Of a stretch of 64,000 nt of DNA, positions 1 to 9,786 are shown one piece after another. Position 1 is the first letter of the stretch. Every line of letters starts with the position of its first letter. The notes beneath the pieces are model-generated. The model saw only the letters and a list, made by a program, of their open reading frames with translations, was not told the origin of the DNA and made no database searches. The DNA is from CAXBBB01 sp963815505 (lineage in GTDB: Bacteria; Bacteroidota; Rhodothermia; Rhodothermales; BA12): NCBI GenBank assembly GCA_963815505.1, contig CAWFGU010000003.1, positions 1 to 64,000 of the forward strand, read 5' to 3'. A program made the position numbers and the translations under genes.

Positions 1-89
1 AAATGTCAATCCCTCGGAATTCTGCCCATCTTGCAAGACACAGCCAGTCGCTCGCGATGTTGAGAACTGGACGCGTAGCCATGCCGAAC

Positions 90-130
90 GAGAGAAGCTG
101 CCAATCCGCGAGGAACTGACAGCTTCTCTC
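90..130. terminator. Hairpin downstream of tRNA-Leu
   Basis: An 11-bp inverted repeat (GAGAGAAGCTG pairing with CAGCTTCTCTC) lies just beyond the 3' end of the minus-strand tRNA-Leu. There is no clear T-tract, so it may end the tRNA transcript or only process it. I see no coding feature in bases 1-147. Confidence 0.45.
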
Positions 131-147
131 CCTGATCAAGCCGAGGG

Positions 148-232
148 TACCGGGAGCGGGATTCGAACCCGCACGGGGCGTGCGCCCCAGCGGATTTTAA
201 GTCCGCTGCGTCTACCCTTTCGCCATCCCGGC
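148..232 (-). tRNA. tRNA-Leu (anticodon TAA)
   Basis: Read on the minus strand this is an 85-nt class II tRNA. The acceptor GCCGGGA pairs with TCCCGGT, the anticodon loop CTTAAAA sits between GCGGA and TCCGC, a long variable arm (GGGGC/GCCCC) is present, and the T-arm carries GGTTCGAATCC. The anticodon TAA reads Leu codon UUA. After the discriminator A the DNA continues CCC, so the terminal CCA is not fully encoded. Confidence 0.96.
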
Positions 233-250
233 AGACACCGGCAAACTACG

Positions 251-2771
251 TCAGCGAAGCACCACGAGTTGCTGCGTGCTCGTGCCCCGATCGGTCGTCA
301 GGCGGAGCAGGTAGAAGCCGCTCGTCAAGCGCGAGGCGTCTACCGTCCGTGTGTGAGGACCGGCGGAGAGCGACGTGCCGGATTCGAGGACAGCGACTTC
401 GCGTCCGATCGCGTCGTAGAGCACGAGCGAGACCGGACCGCCCTGAGCGAGCGTGAACGATACGTCCGACGAACCGCGAATCGGATGCGGCCGCGCAGGC
501 GACAGCACGTCCGCAGCGACTTCGGCCGGGCCATCGATTGACGTGACTGTAGAGGTGCTCACCTCCAGGTCGTCGAATCGGAACTGACCGAAAGCGACGA
601 GCGAGGCATCGTCGTCAGGCCGTGACATCTGGAACGACTCCATGCGCAGGCGTCCATCGAATACGCCGTTACCGATCCACGTCCCGGCACCATCGACCGC
701 AGGCGTCCAATCGACGCGGCGCCACCCGATCCAGTCGACCGTATACCAAGGGCTGACTTCGTGTCCGCCCGGTCCATTGTCGTCCACGCAGAAGCGGAAC
801 AGGTTACCGCTGCCGTCGCCGAAGAGCGAGACAGAGATCGTCGCGTTGGCTTCGAAGTAGACCGTCTTGGCGGGCGCAGCGTCGTTGATGTACTCGCGGA
901 TCAGATAGGGACCCGCAGCGCCCTTGACCCACCCATAGGTAATTTCCAGACTCTGCTCCGATGTGCGGAGCGGGCTGGCGAGCGTGTCGACTCGGGCACG
1001 CGTCGAGTCGACGATCAACGCTCCTGCCGTCGTCGAACCGCTCTGCGTGGGCGCCCACCAGTCGACGAGCACGGTGGACCCTTCGAAATCGTCGATGGTA
1101 CGGACCGCGCGCGTGAGGTTGGCCGTCGAGAAACGAAGACGCCGGATGCTCCCCACCTCGTTGCCGAACTGATCGGCCATCGAAGCGGGCAGTACGAACG
1201 AGTAGAAATTACCAGCGCGCAGCGGTTGAAGCGGCGCGGCATTGAGAACGGTTCGCTCTCCCACGTTCGTAAACCGCACGTTGGCAGATACGGAACCGCC
1301 GTCGCTGTCCTCAAACACGAACGCTTTGAGGTCTACCGAGAGAGGGTCGACGATCTCATCGAATGTGATCTGAAGGAGTGGGATTCGCTCGACCTGACTG
1401 GCGTTGATAGAGGGAAAGGTGTCGACGATGCGCGGTCCCACGACGTCGCGGGCGCCGGTCGTGAACTGAGCCGAAAACGCGTCTCCCGCCGTTCCGTCGC
1501 TGTCGCCGTCGAAGCCGTAGCCGCGCGCGCCGTCCGCCGAGGCAGCGACGGTGACGGTGTATTGGGTGTTGGGCAGCAGCGAATCGGGCGCGATGAGCAG
1601 GCGGCGGTTGCCATTGCTCCACACGTAGTTGACGGGCGGATTGGGTGAGATCGTGACGGCGGCCTGGGTGACGTCGCGGTCCATCGGGCGCGAAAAGTCG
1701 ATTACGATGTCATCGTTGACCTTGGCCGATGCGCCGGGCGCAAAGTCGACGACGAACGCGGGCACGGTCGATACCATCTCGAGGTTGAACCGGGTGATGC
1801 GCGGTCCTGAGGCGTGACCTGAGCGGTTACCACTTCGCGTAATCGCGCCGTTCGACCTGAATCGTAGCCGCTCCTCCGGCAACGTTCTCGAACCAGTACC
1901 AGCCGTTGCCCAACTGCCGTGTGCTGTCGCCCAGATGCTGCTGGAAGAGCGTCGCGAACGTCGGCGTGGCGTAGCTCTCGCCGTTGAGCGTCACCAGTGC
2001 GCCGTTGATCGGAATGCCCGACTCGGCGTCGCTCACGACTCCCCCGACGAGTCGCACGTCGGGCCGCGTCACACCGCGCACGTCCATCAGCGCATGGGCC
2101 ATCGACCACGCCTTCAGGCGTTGAAAGCTCGGGTCCATGAACAGCAGATTGGACTCCGGATTGGTGTGGAAGCCCGACTCGCTCAGCATCGACGGCATCG
2201 TGGTGAAACTCTGCACGAAGTTGCGGCCTCCTTTGGCCGTCGACCGGCACGAACCGGCGCCGTAAAAGTCGCACTCGCCCCAGGCGCCGCCATTGCTGGG
2301 CGGCACCTCCATTTTCTGGGCGAGCAACGCACCGGTCGCCTCGGCCAGCGCTTTTCCGCCATTGGGGACGCCCTCGGATCCGTCGTTGCGCTGAGGCCAG
2401 AGCACGAACAGCGAGCGCGCGGTCGGCCCGGCGGCGTTGGTGTGAATCGAGTGGAAGAAGTCGGCGCCCGACGCATTCGCCTGATCGACGCGCTGGTTCA
2501 GGCCGACTTCCTGCGTCAGGTTGGTGCGCGACGTGAATACGGTGTCGATGTCCGTATACGTGCGCAGGATGTCGATGAGCGCCTTGGAGTTGAGCAACGT
2601 CCCCTCACTTTCCGAGTAATCGAACGCGCCCTGATTCTGGCGCTGGCTATGACCCGGATCGAGGAAGAGTGAGTAGCCTGCCAGTCCGGTCGTGTTTTGA
2701 GCCGAAGCGGGGATGGCGAACGCGAGAAGGGCGACGAGCGCCAGCGTACGGTAGATCATAGTCGGGCGCAT
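251..2771 (-). CDS. Secreted N-acetylmuramoyl-L-alanine amidase with Ig-like and T9SS sorting domains (frame-disrupted)
   Basis: Starts at ATG 2771, overlapping the upstream stop as TGATG, and opens with a signal peptide ending near ASAQ. An Amidase_3-type domain follows (FLDPGHS metal-binding region, SIHTNA, late SESGFHTNPE), then a carboxypeptidase-regulatory-like beta domain. The frame is lost twice, near 1829-1836 and 1797-1803. The segment between reads well in the third frame (KVVTAQVTPQDRA) and leads into ITRFNLEMV. Downstream come a Big_5-like Ig domain, a jelly-roll-like region and a C-terminal T9SS sorting domain (LYDAIGREV, GFYLLRL). Adding one base at each site gives about 840 residues. 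It probably cleaves peptidoglycan stem peptides after export across the outer membrane. Substrate is inferred from family only. Whether the breaks are real or sequence errors is unresolved. Confidence 0.8.
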
Positions 2772-3718
2772 CAGTAGGTAAGGGGCAGCACTTCGATGAG
2801 ACCGCGATCGAGTTCGTGGTAGAGCAGTGAGCGTCCGCCCGGTCCCCACGTGGGACGCAGTTCCAGGCGATCGGCTGTCTCGGAGAGCAGAGTAGTCTGC
2901 CCGCCCGCCGGAGCGTCGATCCAGATGTCACTCGTTAGCATCTGGTGACCGTCATCGGTCGTGCGGACGAACGCGAGCCACTGGCCGTCGGGCGACCACG
3001 CGGGCTGCTCGCCCTTGCCATGGGAGACTAGGCCCGATCCATCGAGGTTGATGCTCATCAGATCGCCGCCAACGATCTCGAACGCCACGCGCCCGGTCAG
3101 ACTAGCGACCACATTGAGCAGCGGACGGCCCTGAGGGTCGGCAAAGAGTTCGGTCGCCCCATCGGCTCCGGCGAGCACCAGCCGCTCATTCTGGACGAAC
3201 GGCACCGAGTCGTTCGATCCGTCGACCAGAAGCGCCTCACCAGCGGGGTCAGCGATCGCGATCGACGCGCCGCGAACGGACGGTGGCGCGGGCATGTCGG
3301 ACTGCCGAACGATCACATCGGACGACTCGGTTTGGGGCGAGAAGGCGACCAGTTGGGCCTGCTTGTCGACGCCTTCGCCCTCGAACACGCGCGCGAGGAC
3401 GCGTCCATCACTGGTCCAGCTGAATCCGTATCCGCTCCCGCGCGCTTCCGACAGTGTAACGGACTGTCCGATCCGCAAGCGCCCGTCTTCTTCGACCAGC
3501 GGAGCCGCGAGGAGCGCAGCGTAGCGCGAACTGCCAAGCGCGATCCAGTTGCCGTCCGGCGACACCTGCGCGGACAGGTAGCCCGGAGAAGTCAGCGCGT
3601 AAGGCGATGAAGCAGCGCTGGGTATCCGCGATGACGGACCATTGGGGGCTTGGGCGTACGCTGGAGCATCAGCGACTGCCAAAAGGAGCAGCGAGAACAA
3701 GAGGAGGCGCATCGGCAT
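2771..3718 (-). CDS. Secreted TolB/WD40-like beta-propeller protein
   Basis: 315 residues with a clear signal peptide (hydrophobic stretch after MPMRLLL, cleavage near AYAQ). The mature part contains TolB-type propeller repeats such as VSPDGNWIALGSS, WTSDGRVLA, WSPDGQWLAF and WGPGGRSLLY, typical of PD40 blades. Its stop overlaps the start of the downstream amidase gene (TGATG), so the two are probably co-translated and may act together at the envelope. No catalytic residues are visible and the ligand is unknown. A second in-frame ATG lies two codons downstream. Confidence 0.75.
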   Translation of the reverse strand: MPMRLLLFSLLLLAVADAPAYAQAPNGPSSRIPSAASSPYALTSPGYLSAQVSPDGNWIALGSSRYAALLAAPLVEEDGRLRIGQSVTLSEARGSGYGFSWTSDGRVLARVFEGEGVDKQAQLVAFSPQTESSDVIVRQSDMPAPPSVRGASIAIADPAGEALLVDGSNDSVPFVQNERLVLAGADGATELFADPQGRPLLNVVASLTGRVAFEIVGGDLMSINLDGSGLVSHGKGEQPAWSPDGQWLAFVRTTDDGHQMLTSDIWIDAPAGGQTTLLSETADRLELRPTWGPGGRSLLYHELDRGLIEVLPLTY

Positions 3719-3862
3719 CGGAGTAAGACGATGCCAATATAGGCGGAAGCGCTTCGGGTCGCAGGTCCATGATTCGCCTCTTTTCCTCTCTGAACCGTGC
3801 CTGGACGTCTTGTCGGGAGCGTAGCTTTCAGGCTATCCATTTCGCAACCAACTCCTTCCCAC

Positions 3863-5887
3863 GTGACCCGTCTGCCTGTTCGCCTCGCCCTCTTGGTCGC
3901 CGGCCTGACCCTATCGGCATGCTCCGGCTCCCGCACTGCTGAAGTTGCGCCCGACGTGCTCGCTCTCTACGACGGCGGTACGGTTACCGTCGACGAGTTC
4001 GAGACACGCTACGCCCAATCGGTCGGCGGAGTCGAGTCCGCCCGTGACAGCTCGATGGCGTCCTACCGTGACTTTCTGGACCGCTACGTCAACTTCCGCT
4101 TAAAAGTCGAAGCAGCGCGCGACGCCGGAATGGAGGCCGACTCGTCCATCAATGCAGACATCGCGCAGTACCGCGAGAGTTTTGCTCGCCCCTACCTGCT
4201 CGAACAAGAGGTGCTCGAGCCGCTGGTACGCCAACTTTACGCTCGTCGCGACACGCTCATCAGCTCGTCGCACATTCTGATCCGCGTCGACGAAAACGCC
4301 TCGCCTGCCGACACGATGGCAGCGTATGCCAAGATGCAAGCCGTCATCGACTCGCTCGACTCCGGGATGGACTTCTCAGAAGCCGCGCGGACGCTGAGCG
4401 AGGATCCGTCGGCGCGCACGAGCGGCCCCGGAGGCGGCGGCGCGCTGGGCTTCTTCTCGTCCGGTTCGCTCGTCGAGCCGTTCGAGACGATCGCCTACAC
4501 GACGCCCGTCGGGCAGCAGAGCGACATCTTCCGCACGCAGTTCGGCTATCACGTGCTCCGCGTCGACGAGCGGATGCAGACGCCGCGCGCGGTGACCGTA
4601 TCGCACGTCATGATCCGGCCCGACAGCGATCAGCCCGCCGACGAAGCCGCTGCCCGCGCCCTCGCTGACTCGGTGCTCACCGAAATCACGGCCGAACGCA
4701 TGACGTTCGAAGCCGCTGCCAAGCTGTTTTCGGACGATCCCGGTAGCGCGGATCGTGGCGGAGCGCTGGGCGAGATGACCTGGGAAACCCAGGTCGCCCA
4801 GCCCTTCAAGGATGCCGCGCTTGGGATCGGCCAGGTCGGCGAGGTCACCGGACCCGTCCAGACGCAGTTCGGCTATCACCTCATCCGGTTGGACGCCCGC
4901 GAACAGGCCGCCACGTACGACGACAGCTACGAGGAACTCAAAAGCACGGCCGCTCGCCTGCCCCGGTCTCAGAAGGCCGAGCAGATGCTGGCCGATCAGA
5001 CGCTGGTCGCCATCGGATCGCAAACCTACCCGACTCGCCTGGCGAGCGCGCTGGAGGGCGTTCGCCTCGACTCCGCCATGGCACGCATGAGGACGGGAGC
5101 GTACGATCAGATGGCCGAACCCGTCGCCCAGGTCGGAGCCGAGAGCTACAGCGTCTCCGACGTGCTCGACTTCGCCACTACCACCAATGCCATAGCACGC
5201 ACCGCCGTCGTCAGTGAGCAGGCCGACGCGCTGTTGACCGCGTTTGCACGCGACCGAGCCATCGCCTACGAAACCGATCGACTGGAGACGCGCGACCCCG
5301 AGTTCGGACGCATCATGCGCGAGTTCTACGACGGTTTGCTGCTTTTCCGCGTCATGGAGGACAGTGTGTGGAACGTCTCGCAGACCGACACGACCGGCCT
5401 TCGCAGCCTCTTCGGCCGCACCCAGGCCGACTACACCTATCCCGAACGAACACGCATCGTCTCCATCACCGCCGCCGACTCGACACTCCTGGGCTATCGG
5501 GACGCGCTCAACTCGGGCACGACGGCCACCGCTCTGATCGCCGGCATCCGCGCTCAGATGGACGCACTCGACCTTCCGACCGTCCGCGTCGACACGATCC
5601 GCATTGCGGACGCTACCGGGTCGATCTACGACCGGGCCTTGCCGCTCGATATCGGTGCTACCGTCGGCCCGCTGCCGCACCGGGGCACGCGCGTGCTGCT
5701 CATCAAGGACGGCGTAGAGATGCCACGGGCGATGACATTCCAGGAGGCATTCGCGCCGCTGCAATCCGCCTATCAGGACCAGCTCGACCAGTCGTTCGTT
5801 GCCCGCCTGCGCGCACGTTACGGTGCACGCCTCTTCCCCGAGCGGCTCGGATTGGTGTTTGGGATGGACGATATGAGCCAGCAGTGA
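3863..5887 (+). CDS. SurA/PpiD-like lipoprotein with two PpiC rotamase domains
   Basis: I place the start at GTG 3863 because the reading then opens with a lipoprotein signal (LTLSAC lipobox); longer starts put the hydrophobic stretch too far inside. The 674-residue product has a SurA_N-like helical region (about 20-130), then two parvulin domains: one from HILIRV to FGYHVLRV, the other from HVMIRP to FGYHLIRL. A divergent C-terminal region follows. Parvulins assist folding of periplasmic and outer-membrane proteins. It is first of three consecutive SurA-like genes; its TGA overlaps the next start (GTG 5884). Confidence 0.87.
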   Translation: MTRLPVRLALLVAGLTLSACSGSRTAEVAPDVLALYDGGTVTVDEFETRYAQSVGGVESARDSSMASYRDFLDRYVNFRLKVEAARDAGMEADSSINADIAQYRESFARPYLLEQEVLEPLVRQLYARRDTLISSSHILIRVDENASPADTMAAYAKMQAVIDSLDSGMDFSEAARTLSEDPSARTSGPGGGGALGFFSSGSLVEPFETIAYTTPVGQQSDIFRTQFGYHVLRVDERMQTPRAVTVSHVMIRPDSDQPADEAAARALADSVLTEITAERMTFEAAAKLFSDDPGSADRGGALGEMTWETQVAQPFKDAALGIGQVGEVTGPVQTQFGYHLIRLDAREQAATYDDSYEELKSTAARLPRSQKAEQMLADQTLVAIGSQTYPTRLASALEGVRLDSAMARMRTGAYDQMAEPVAQVGAESYSVSDVLDFATTTNAIARTAVVSEQADALLTAFARDRAIAYETDRLETRDPEFGRIMREFYDGLLLFRVMEDSVWNVSQTDTTGLRSLFGRTQADYTYPERTRIVSITAADSTLLGYRDALNSGTTATALIAGIRAQMDALDLPTVRVDTIRIADATGSIYDRALPLDIGATVGPLPHRGTRVLLIKDGVEMPRAMTFQEAFAPLQSAYQDQLDQSFVARLRARYGARLFPERLGLVFGMDDMSQQ

Positions 5888-6771
5888 CCCGGTCCCTCCT
5901 CCTTGTCGGCGTGCTGATCTTGGGCGCTGGGTGCTCCTCACCCGACCCGCCCGAAGCCGGTACCTACGCTGCCCGCGTCGGCGACGCCGTGCTGACCAAG
6001 GAGGAACTGGCCGCCGACCTCCCCGCCGGATACGAGGAGCAGGACGGCGGCGTGCTCCGGCGCTCGCTCATCGACTCGTGGATAGAGCGTCAGCTGCTGT
6101 TGCAGGAGGCCGATAAAAACGGTGTCTTCGAGCGGGCCGACGTGCAGCGGCAAATCAAGGAGAACAGCGAAGCCATCGCGATCGGATCGCTCGTCGAATC
6201 CAGCATTACGGCAACGCCCTTCCAGCCAAGCGACGCCGACCTGTCGCGCTACTACTCGCGCAACCGCGCCAACCTCGTTCTGCGCGAGCCGTACGTTCGA
6301 TTCTCCGCGTTCTTCGGGCGAACAGAAGCCGAGGCCGACGCAGCCGCAACTGCAGCACGTCGCACGCCGACCGATCCTCCGGCGTGGCAGACCGTCGGCG
6401 GATCCACCCGGATGCTGAGCGATACGATTACGGCAGCCACCGCGCTACCGTTCGAGAGCGAGGAACTGTCCGAAGCGCTCCTTGATCTGTCTCCGGGACG
6501 CAGCACGACGGTAGAGAAGGACGGACGCTGGGTCGTTCTCGTGCTCCACGAACGCCGCGACGTAGGCGACCTGCCACCGATGCGCTGGGTGAAGCCCGAG
6601 ATACTGAACCGCCTGCGCATCGACACGCGTCGGACGGCACTTCGCCTGTTGGTGTCGAGACTGCGCGACCAAGCCATGTCGCGTGGGACACTCGATATTC
6701 CCGCCTCCGAGTCGCTCGAGACCGATTCCACCGGTTCAGAGCCTACAATATCGATGGATACCCTACGTTAG
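5884..6771 (+). CDS. SurA_N/PpiC-like lipoprotein, diverged rotamase domain
   Basis: Starts at GTG 5884, overlapping the previous stop by 4 bases. The 295-residue product has a lipobox (LGAGCSS). A SurA N-terminal-like segment follows (VGDAVLTKEEL, then a helix with WIERQLLLQEA), and then a PpiC-like region in which the usual FGYH motif is absent. This suggests a chaperone without prolyl-isomerase activity. Order and overlaps indicate one operon with its neighbours on both sides. An upstream in-frame extension exists but lies inside the previous gene and is rejected. Confidence 0.75.
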   Translation: MTRSLLLVGVLILGAGCSSPDPPEAGTYAARVGDAVLTKEELAADLPAGYEEQDGGVLRRSLIDSWIERQLLLQEADKNGVFERADVQRQIKENSEAIAIGSLVESSITATPFQPSDADLSRYYSRNRANLVLREPYVRFSAFFGRTEAEADAAATAARRTPTDPPAWQTVGGSTRMLSDTITAATALPFESEELSEALLDLSPGRSTTVEKDGRWVVLVLHERRDVGDLPPMRWVKPEILNRLRIDTRRTALRLLVSRLRDQAMSRGTLDIPASESLETDSTGSEPTISMDTLR

Positions 6772-6795
6772 ATTTCCTCCTTCCATCCCCCACCT

Positions 6796-8158
6796 GTGAT
6801 CATTCGTTCTACTCTTTTACTCGTCCTCGCCGTCACACTGTTCGCACCGGGCGCTCAGGCCCAAGAGCGCGTGCTTGATGAGATCGTGGCACTCATTGGC
6901 GACCGCGTAGTGCTTCGCTCGGATGTGGACGCGCTGGCCGCCACCGTTGCGGTTCAGCAGCAGTCCGCGATCACCGACGACGTGTGGCGCGTCGCTCTCC
7001 AGGAGCTGGTCAACCGTCAGGTCATGGTTCGGACCGCCGAAGCCGACACGACGATCGAGATCGGGCGCGAGGACGTGACACGGGCGCTTACCGAGCGCCT
7101 CGAGCGGCTGACACAGCAGGCGGGTGGCGAGCAGGAGCTCGAGCGCGCCTACAACCGTCCGATTTACGAACTGCGCGAGGACCTACGCCAGGACTTGCGC
7201 GACGAGTTGCTCGTGCAGCGCTTGCAAGGCCGGAAAGTACAGACGATCCGCATCAGCCCGGCCGAAGTGCAGACGTGGTTCGAAGCGATCCCGACGGATT
7301 CGCTGCCGATGCTGCCCGCAACCGTTCGCGTGGCACACATCGCTCGGACGCTCGAGCCGTCGCAGGCCGCCAAAGACCAAGCGCTGAGTATCCTGTCAAC
7401 GATTCGCGACTCCGTCCTGGTCGGTGGAGCGTCGCTCGAGGAGATGGCACGGCAGTTCTCGGACGACGCGGTATCGGCACGCGAAGGCGGACGCATCGCC
7501 GACATCCCGCTCGGTCAACTCGTCCCCGAGTTCGCCGCCGTCGCCGCTCGGGCCACTCCGGGCGAGTTGTCGCAGCCCTTCCAGACGGTCTTCGGCTACC
7601 ACGTCCTGCGCCTCAACGAGCGCAGGGGCGACGTAGTCGACTTCAACCACGTGCTCATCAAGGTCAACGAGGCCAGCGGCGATCCTACGGCGGCTATCGA
7701 GCGCCTCGAGATGGTCCGAGATTCCATCGTGACCTACGACAAAGCCCTTCGAGGCGATGGCCAAACGTCACAGCCAGGACGTGAACTCGGCAAACCAGGG
7801 CGGACGCGTCACGCCGCCCCGCAGCCAGACGCAGCAGCGCGACCTGCCTATCGAAGCATTAGGTGCCGAGTGGCAGGCGACTCTTTCCGGCCTCGAAGTC
7901 GGCGATATTTCCGAACCCGCCGCCGTGACCCTGCTCAACGGGCGCCGGGCGTACCACATCGTCCGCCTCCAGCGCCGGACGCCAGCGCATCGCATCAACA
8001 TTGCACAAGACTACGAGCAGCTCGAGCAGATCGCGCTACGCGACAAGCAGACGCGCGAGTTGCAAACCTGGGTGGACCGCCTCGCGCGCGACGTGTACGT
8101 AGAATACCGAGGCAAAGGCGACGAGGTGATGCGCTCGCCGACTGCTTCCCTGCGCTGA
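6796..8158 (+). CDS. surA: Periplasmic chaperone / peptidyl-prolyl isomerase SurA (one frameshift)
   Basis: Starts at GTG 6796 with a signal peptide (cleavage near AQAQE). The classic SurA N-terminus follows (LDEIVALIGDRVVLRSDVD), then a first parvulin domain (HIARTLE to FGYHVLRLNER) and a second one (HVLIKVNE onward). The frame breaks at about 7744-7752. Dropping one base there joins VTYDK to PFEAMAKRHSQD, a normal PpiC sequence, and the reading ends at 8158 (453 residues). The uncorrected frame runs to 8253 with nonsense. ATG of the MoxR gene lies 1 base after the stop, so the operon continues. Confidence 0.87.
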
Positions 8159-8159
8159 G

Positions 8160-9155
8160 ATGGCCGATCTCTCACCCCACGATCCGGCTACCCTCGACGC
8201 ATTTTCGTCCGACATCGCCCGGCTTCGCGCCGCCGTTCACACGCGCATCGTAGGGCAAGAGGAGGCCATCGACAGCTTGCTGATCGGCCTGTTTGCTCGC
8301 GGCCACGTGCTGCTCGTCGGTGTGCCGGGGCTGGCGAAAACCCTGCTCATCCAGACGCTTGCCCAGGCGCTCCACCTCGACTTCGGGCGCATCCAGTTCA
8401 CGCCCGACCTGATGCCGTCGGACATCACGGGGACCGATGTGCTCGAAGAGGACCCGCAGACCGGGCGGCGACGGCTGACGTTCGTCAAGGGGCCGCTGTT
8501 CGCCAACGTCCTGCTCGCCGACGAGATCAACCGGACGCCACCCAAGACACAGGCCGCCCTGCTCCAGGCGATGCAGGAGCGCGAGGTGACAGCCAGCGGG
8601 CAGACGTTCCAGCTCGATAAACCGTTCTTCGTTCTCGCCACACAAAACCCTATTGAGCAGGAAGGCACCTACCCCCTACCCGAAGCGCAGTTGGATCGCT
8701 TCATGCTCAACGTTCGGCTGACTTATCCTTCGTACGAGGACGAGGTACGCGTCGTCCAGACGACGACGAGTGGCGAGAGCAGCGACATCCAGCCCATACT
8801 GGACGCCGAGCGCGTGCGTCTCTACCAGAGTTTCGTCGACAACATTCCCGTCCCCGAGCACCTGGTGCGCTATGCCGTCGAACTTGTCCGCAGCACGCGC
8901 CCCGGACCAGACGCGCCCGACGTGACGCGGCAGTATCTCAACTTCGGCGCTGGACCGCGCGCGTCGCAGAACCTGATCCGCGCGGCGAAAGCCCGAGCCG
9001 CCCTCAACGGAGAACTCGTGCCGACCCGCGCCGACCTGCGCGCCCTCGCCCCGGCGATTCTGCGCCACCGAATCGTGCTCAACTTCACCGCCGACGCCGA
9101 CGCCGTCACGCCCGACCGCATCGTCTCCGACCTTCTCACTCATGCCGGTGCGTAG
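8160..9155 (+). CDS. MoxR-family AAA+ ATPase
   Basis: 331 residues, complete. Walker A GVPGLAKT lies at residues 54-61, Walker B VLLADEINR at 117-125, a sensor-like ATQNP at about 160, then the MoxR lid domain. MoxR ATPases act as chaperones for maturation of enzyme or envelope complexes, often with DUF58/vWA proteins. A DUF58 gene is present in this window (52934-54250) but not adjacent. Here the gene sits right behind surA and its end overlaps the next gene by 14 bases. Confidence 0.92.
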   Translation: MADLSPHDPATLDAFSSDIARLRAAVHTRIVGQEEAIDSLLIGLFARGHVLLVGVPGLAKTLLIQTLAQALHLDFGRIQFTPDLMPSDITGTDVLEEDPQTGRRRLTFVKGPLFANVLLADEINRTPPKTQAALLQAMQEREVTASGQTFQLDKPFFVLATQNPIEQEGTYPLPEAQLDRFMLNVRLTYPSYEDEVRVVQTTTSGESSDIQPILDAERVRLYQSFVDNIPVPEHLVRYAVELVRSTRPGPDAPDVTRQYLNFGAGPRASQNLIRAAKARAALNGELVPTRADLRALAPAILRHRIVLNFTADADAVTPDRIVSDLLTHAGA

Positions 9156-9783
9156 ACTCCTCGTCCTTACTCTTCTGATCCTGTCCGCCTGCGCCGTGCC
9201 CACTGCCGACCGGCTCCGCGTTCCAGCTGGCGAACCGCCTGCGGGTACGTCGCAGACGCTCCCTCCTTCGTCAGGCGGAATCTCGGCTCGACCGAGCGGA
9301 TCGGCACTGCTTTCGTCGCTCTACAGTCAGATGAACGAAACGCGGCGCGACAAGGGGCGGAGCATGCTGACGCGCAACGAACTGCTCGAGCAAATCGCCC
9401 AGGAGCATAGCGCAGATATGGCGCAACGTGGCTACTTCGATCACGTGTCGCCCGAGGGGCGGACGCCGTTCGACCGGGCCGAAGTCGCAGGAATCGACTG
9501 CCTCGTCTTGACGGACTCTCGTTCGGCTGGGCTGAGCGAAAACCTCTACCAGATGTCGGCAACGCGGCGCACCGTTACATCGTCCACTGGCGCCACCACG
9601 ACCACTTACCAATGGCCGTCGCCTGACGCCATCGCCGATCAGGCGGCACAGGGCTGGCTCGACAGCCCTGGTCATCGCGAAAGCCTGCTGCGTCCGTCGG
9701 CTCAACTCCACGGCATGGGTGCGGCGTACGGCGACGGCGAGATGCTCTACGTCACCCACGTATTTTGCAACTCGCCAGGCTAA
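9142..9783 (+). CDS. CAP/SCP-domain lipoprotein
   Basis: 213 residues beginning with a lipoprotein signal (LILSACAVP). After a low-complexity linker a CAP/SCP domain runs from about residue 58: LLSSLYSQMNETR, EHSADMAQRGYFDHVSPEG with the conserved His, LSENLYQ, and W.DSPGHRE followed by GMGAAY. These are the cavity residues of bacterial SCP (YkwD-like) proteins. Its start lies inside the end of the MoxR gene, suggesting coupling. Function in bacteria is poorly defined; an envelope role is inferred. Confidence 0.85.
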   Translation: MPVRRLLVLTLLILSACAVPTADRLRVPAGEPPAGTSQTLPPSSGGISARPSGSALLSSLYSQMNETRRDKGRSMLTRNELLEQIAQEHSADMAQRGYFDHVSPEGRTPFDRAEVAGIDCLVLTDSRSAGLSENLYQMSATRRTVTSSTGATTTTYQWPSPDAIADQAAQGWLDSPGHRESLLRPSAQLHGMGAAYGDGEMLYVTHVFCNSPG

Positions 9784-9786
9784 TCG

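Noticed and set aside
5368..5883. Upstream extension of the second SurA-like gene
   Set aside because: It overlaps the preceding gene out of frame; GTG 5884 gives a lipoprotein signal and a normal 4-base overlap.
4376..5941. Long minus-strand ORF of 521 codons opposite the first PpiC gene
   Set aside because: High GC creates long antisense readings; the plus-strand frame has clear parvulin domains and the antisense has no family features.
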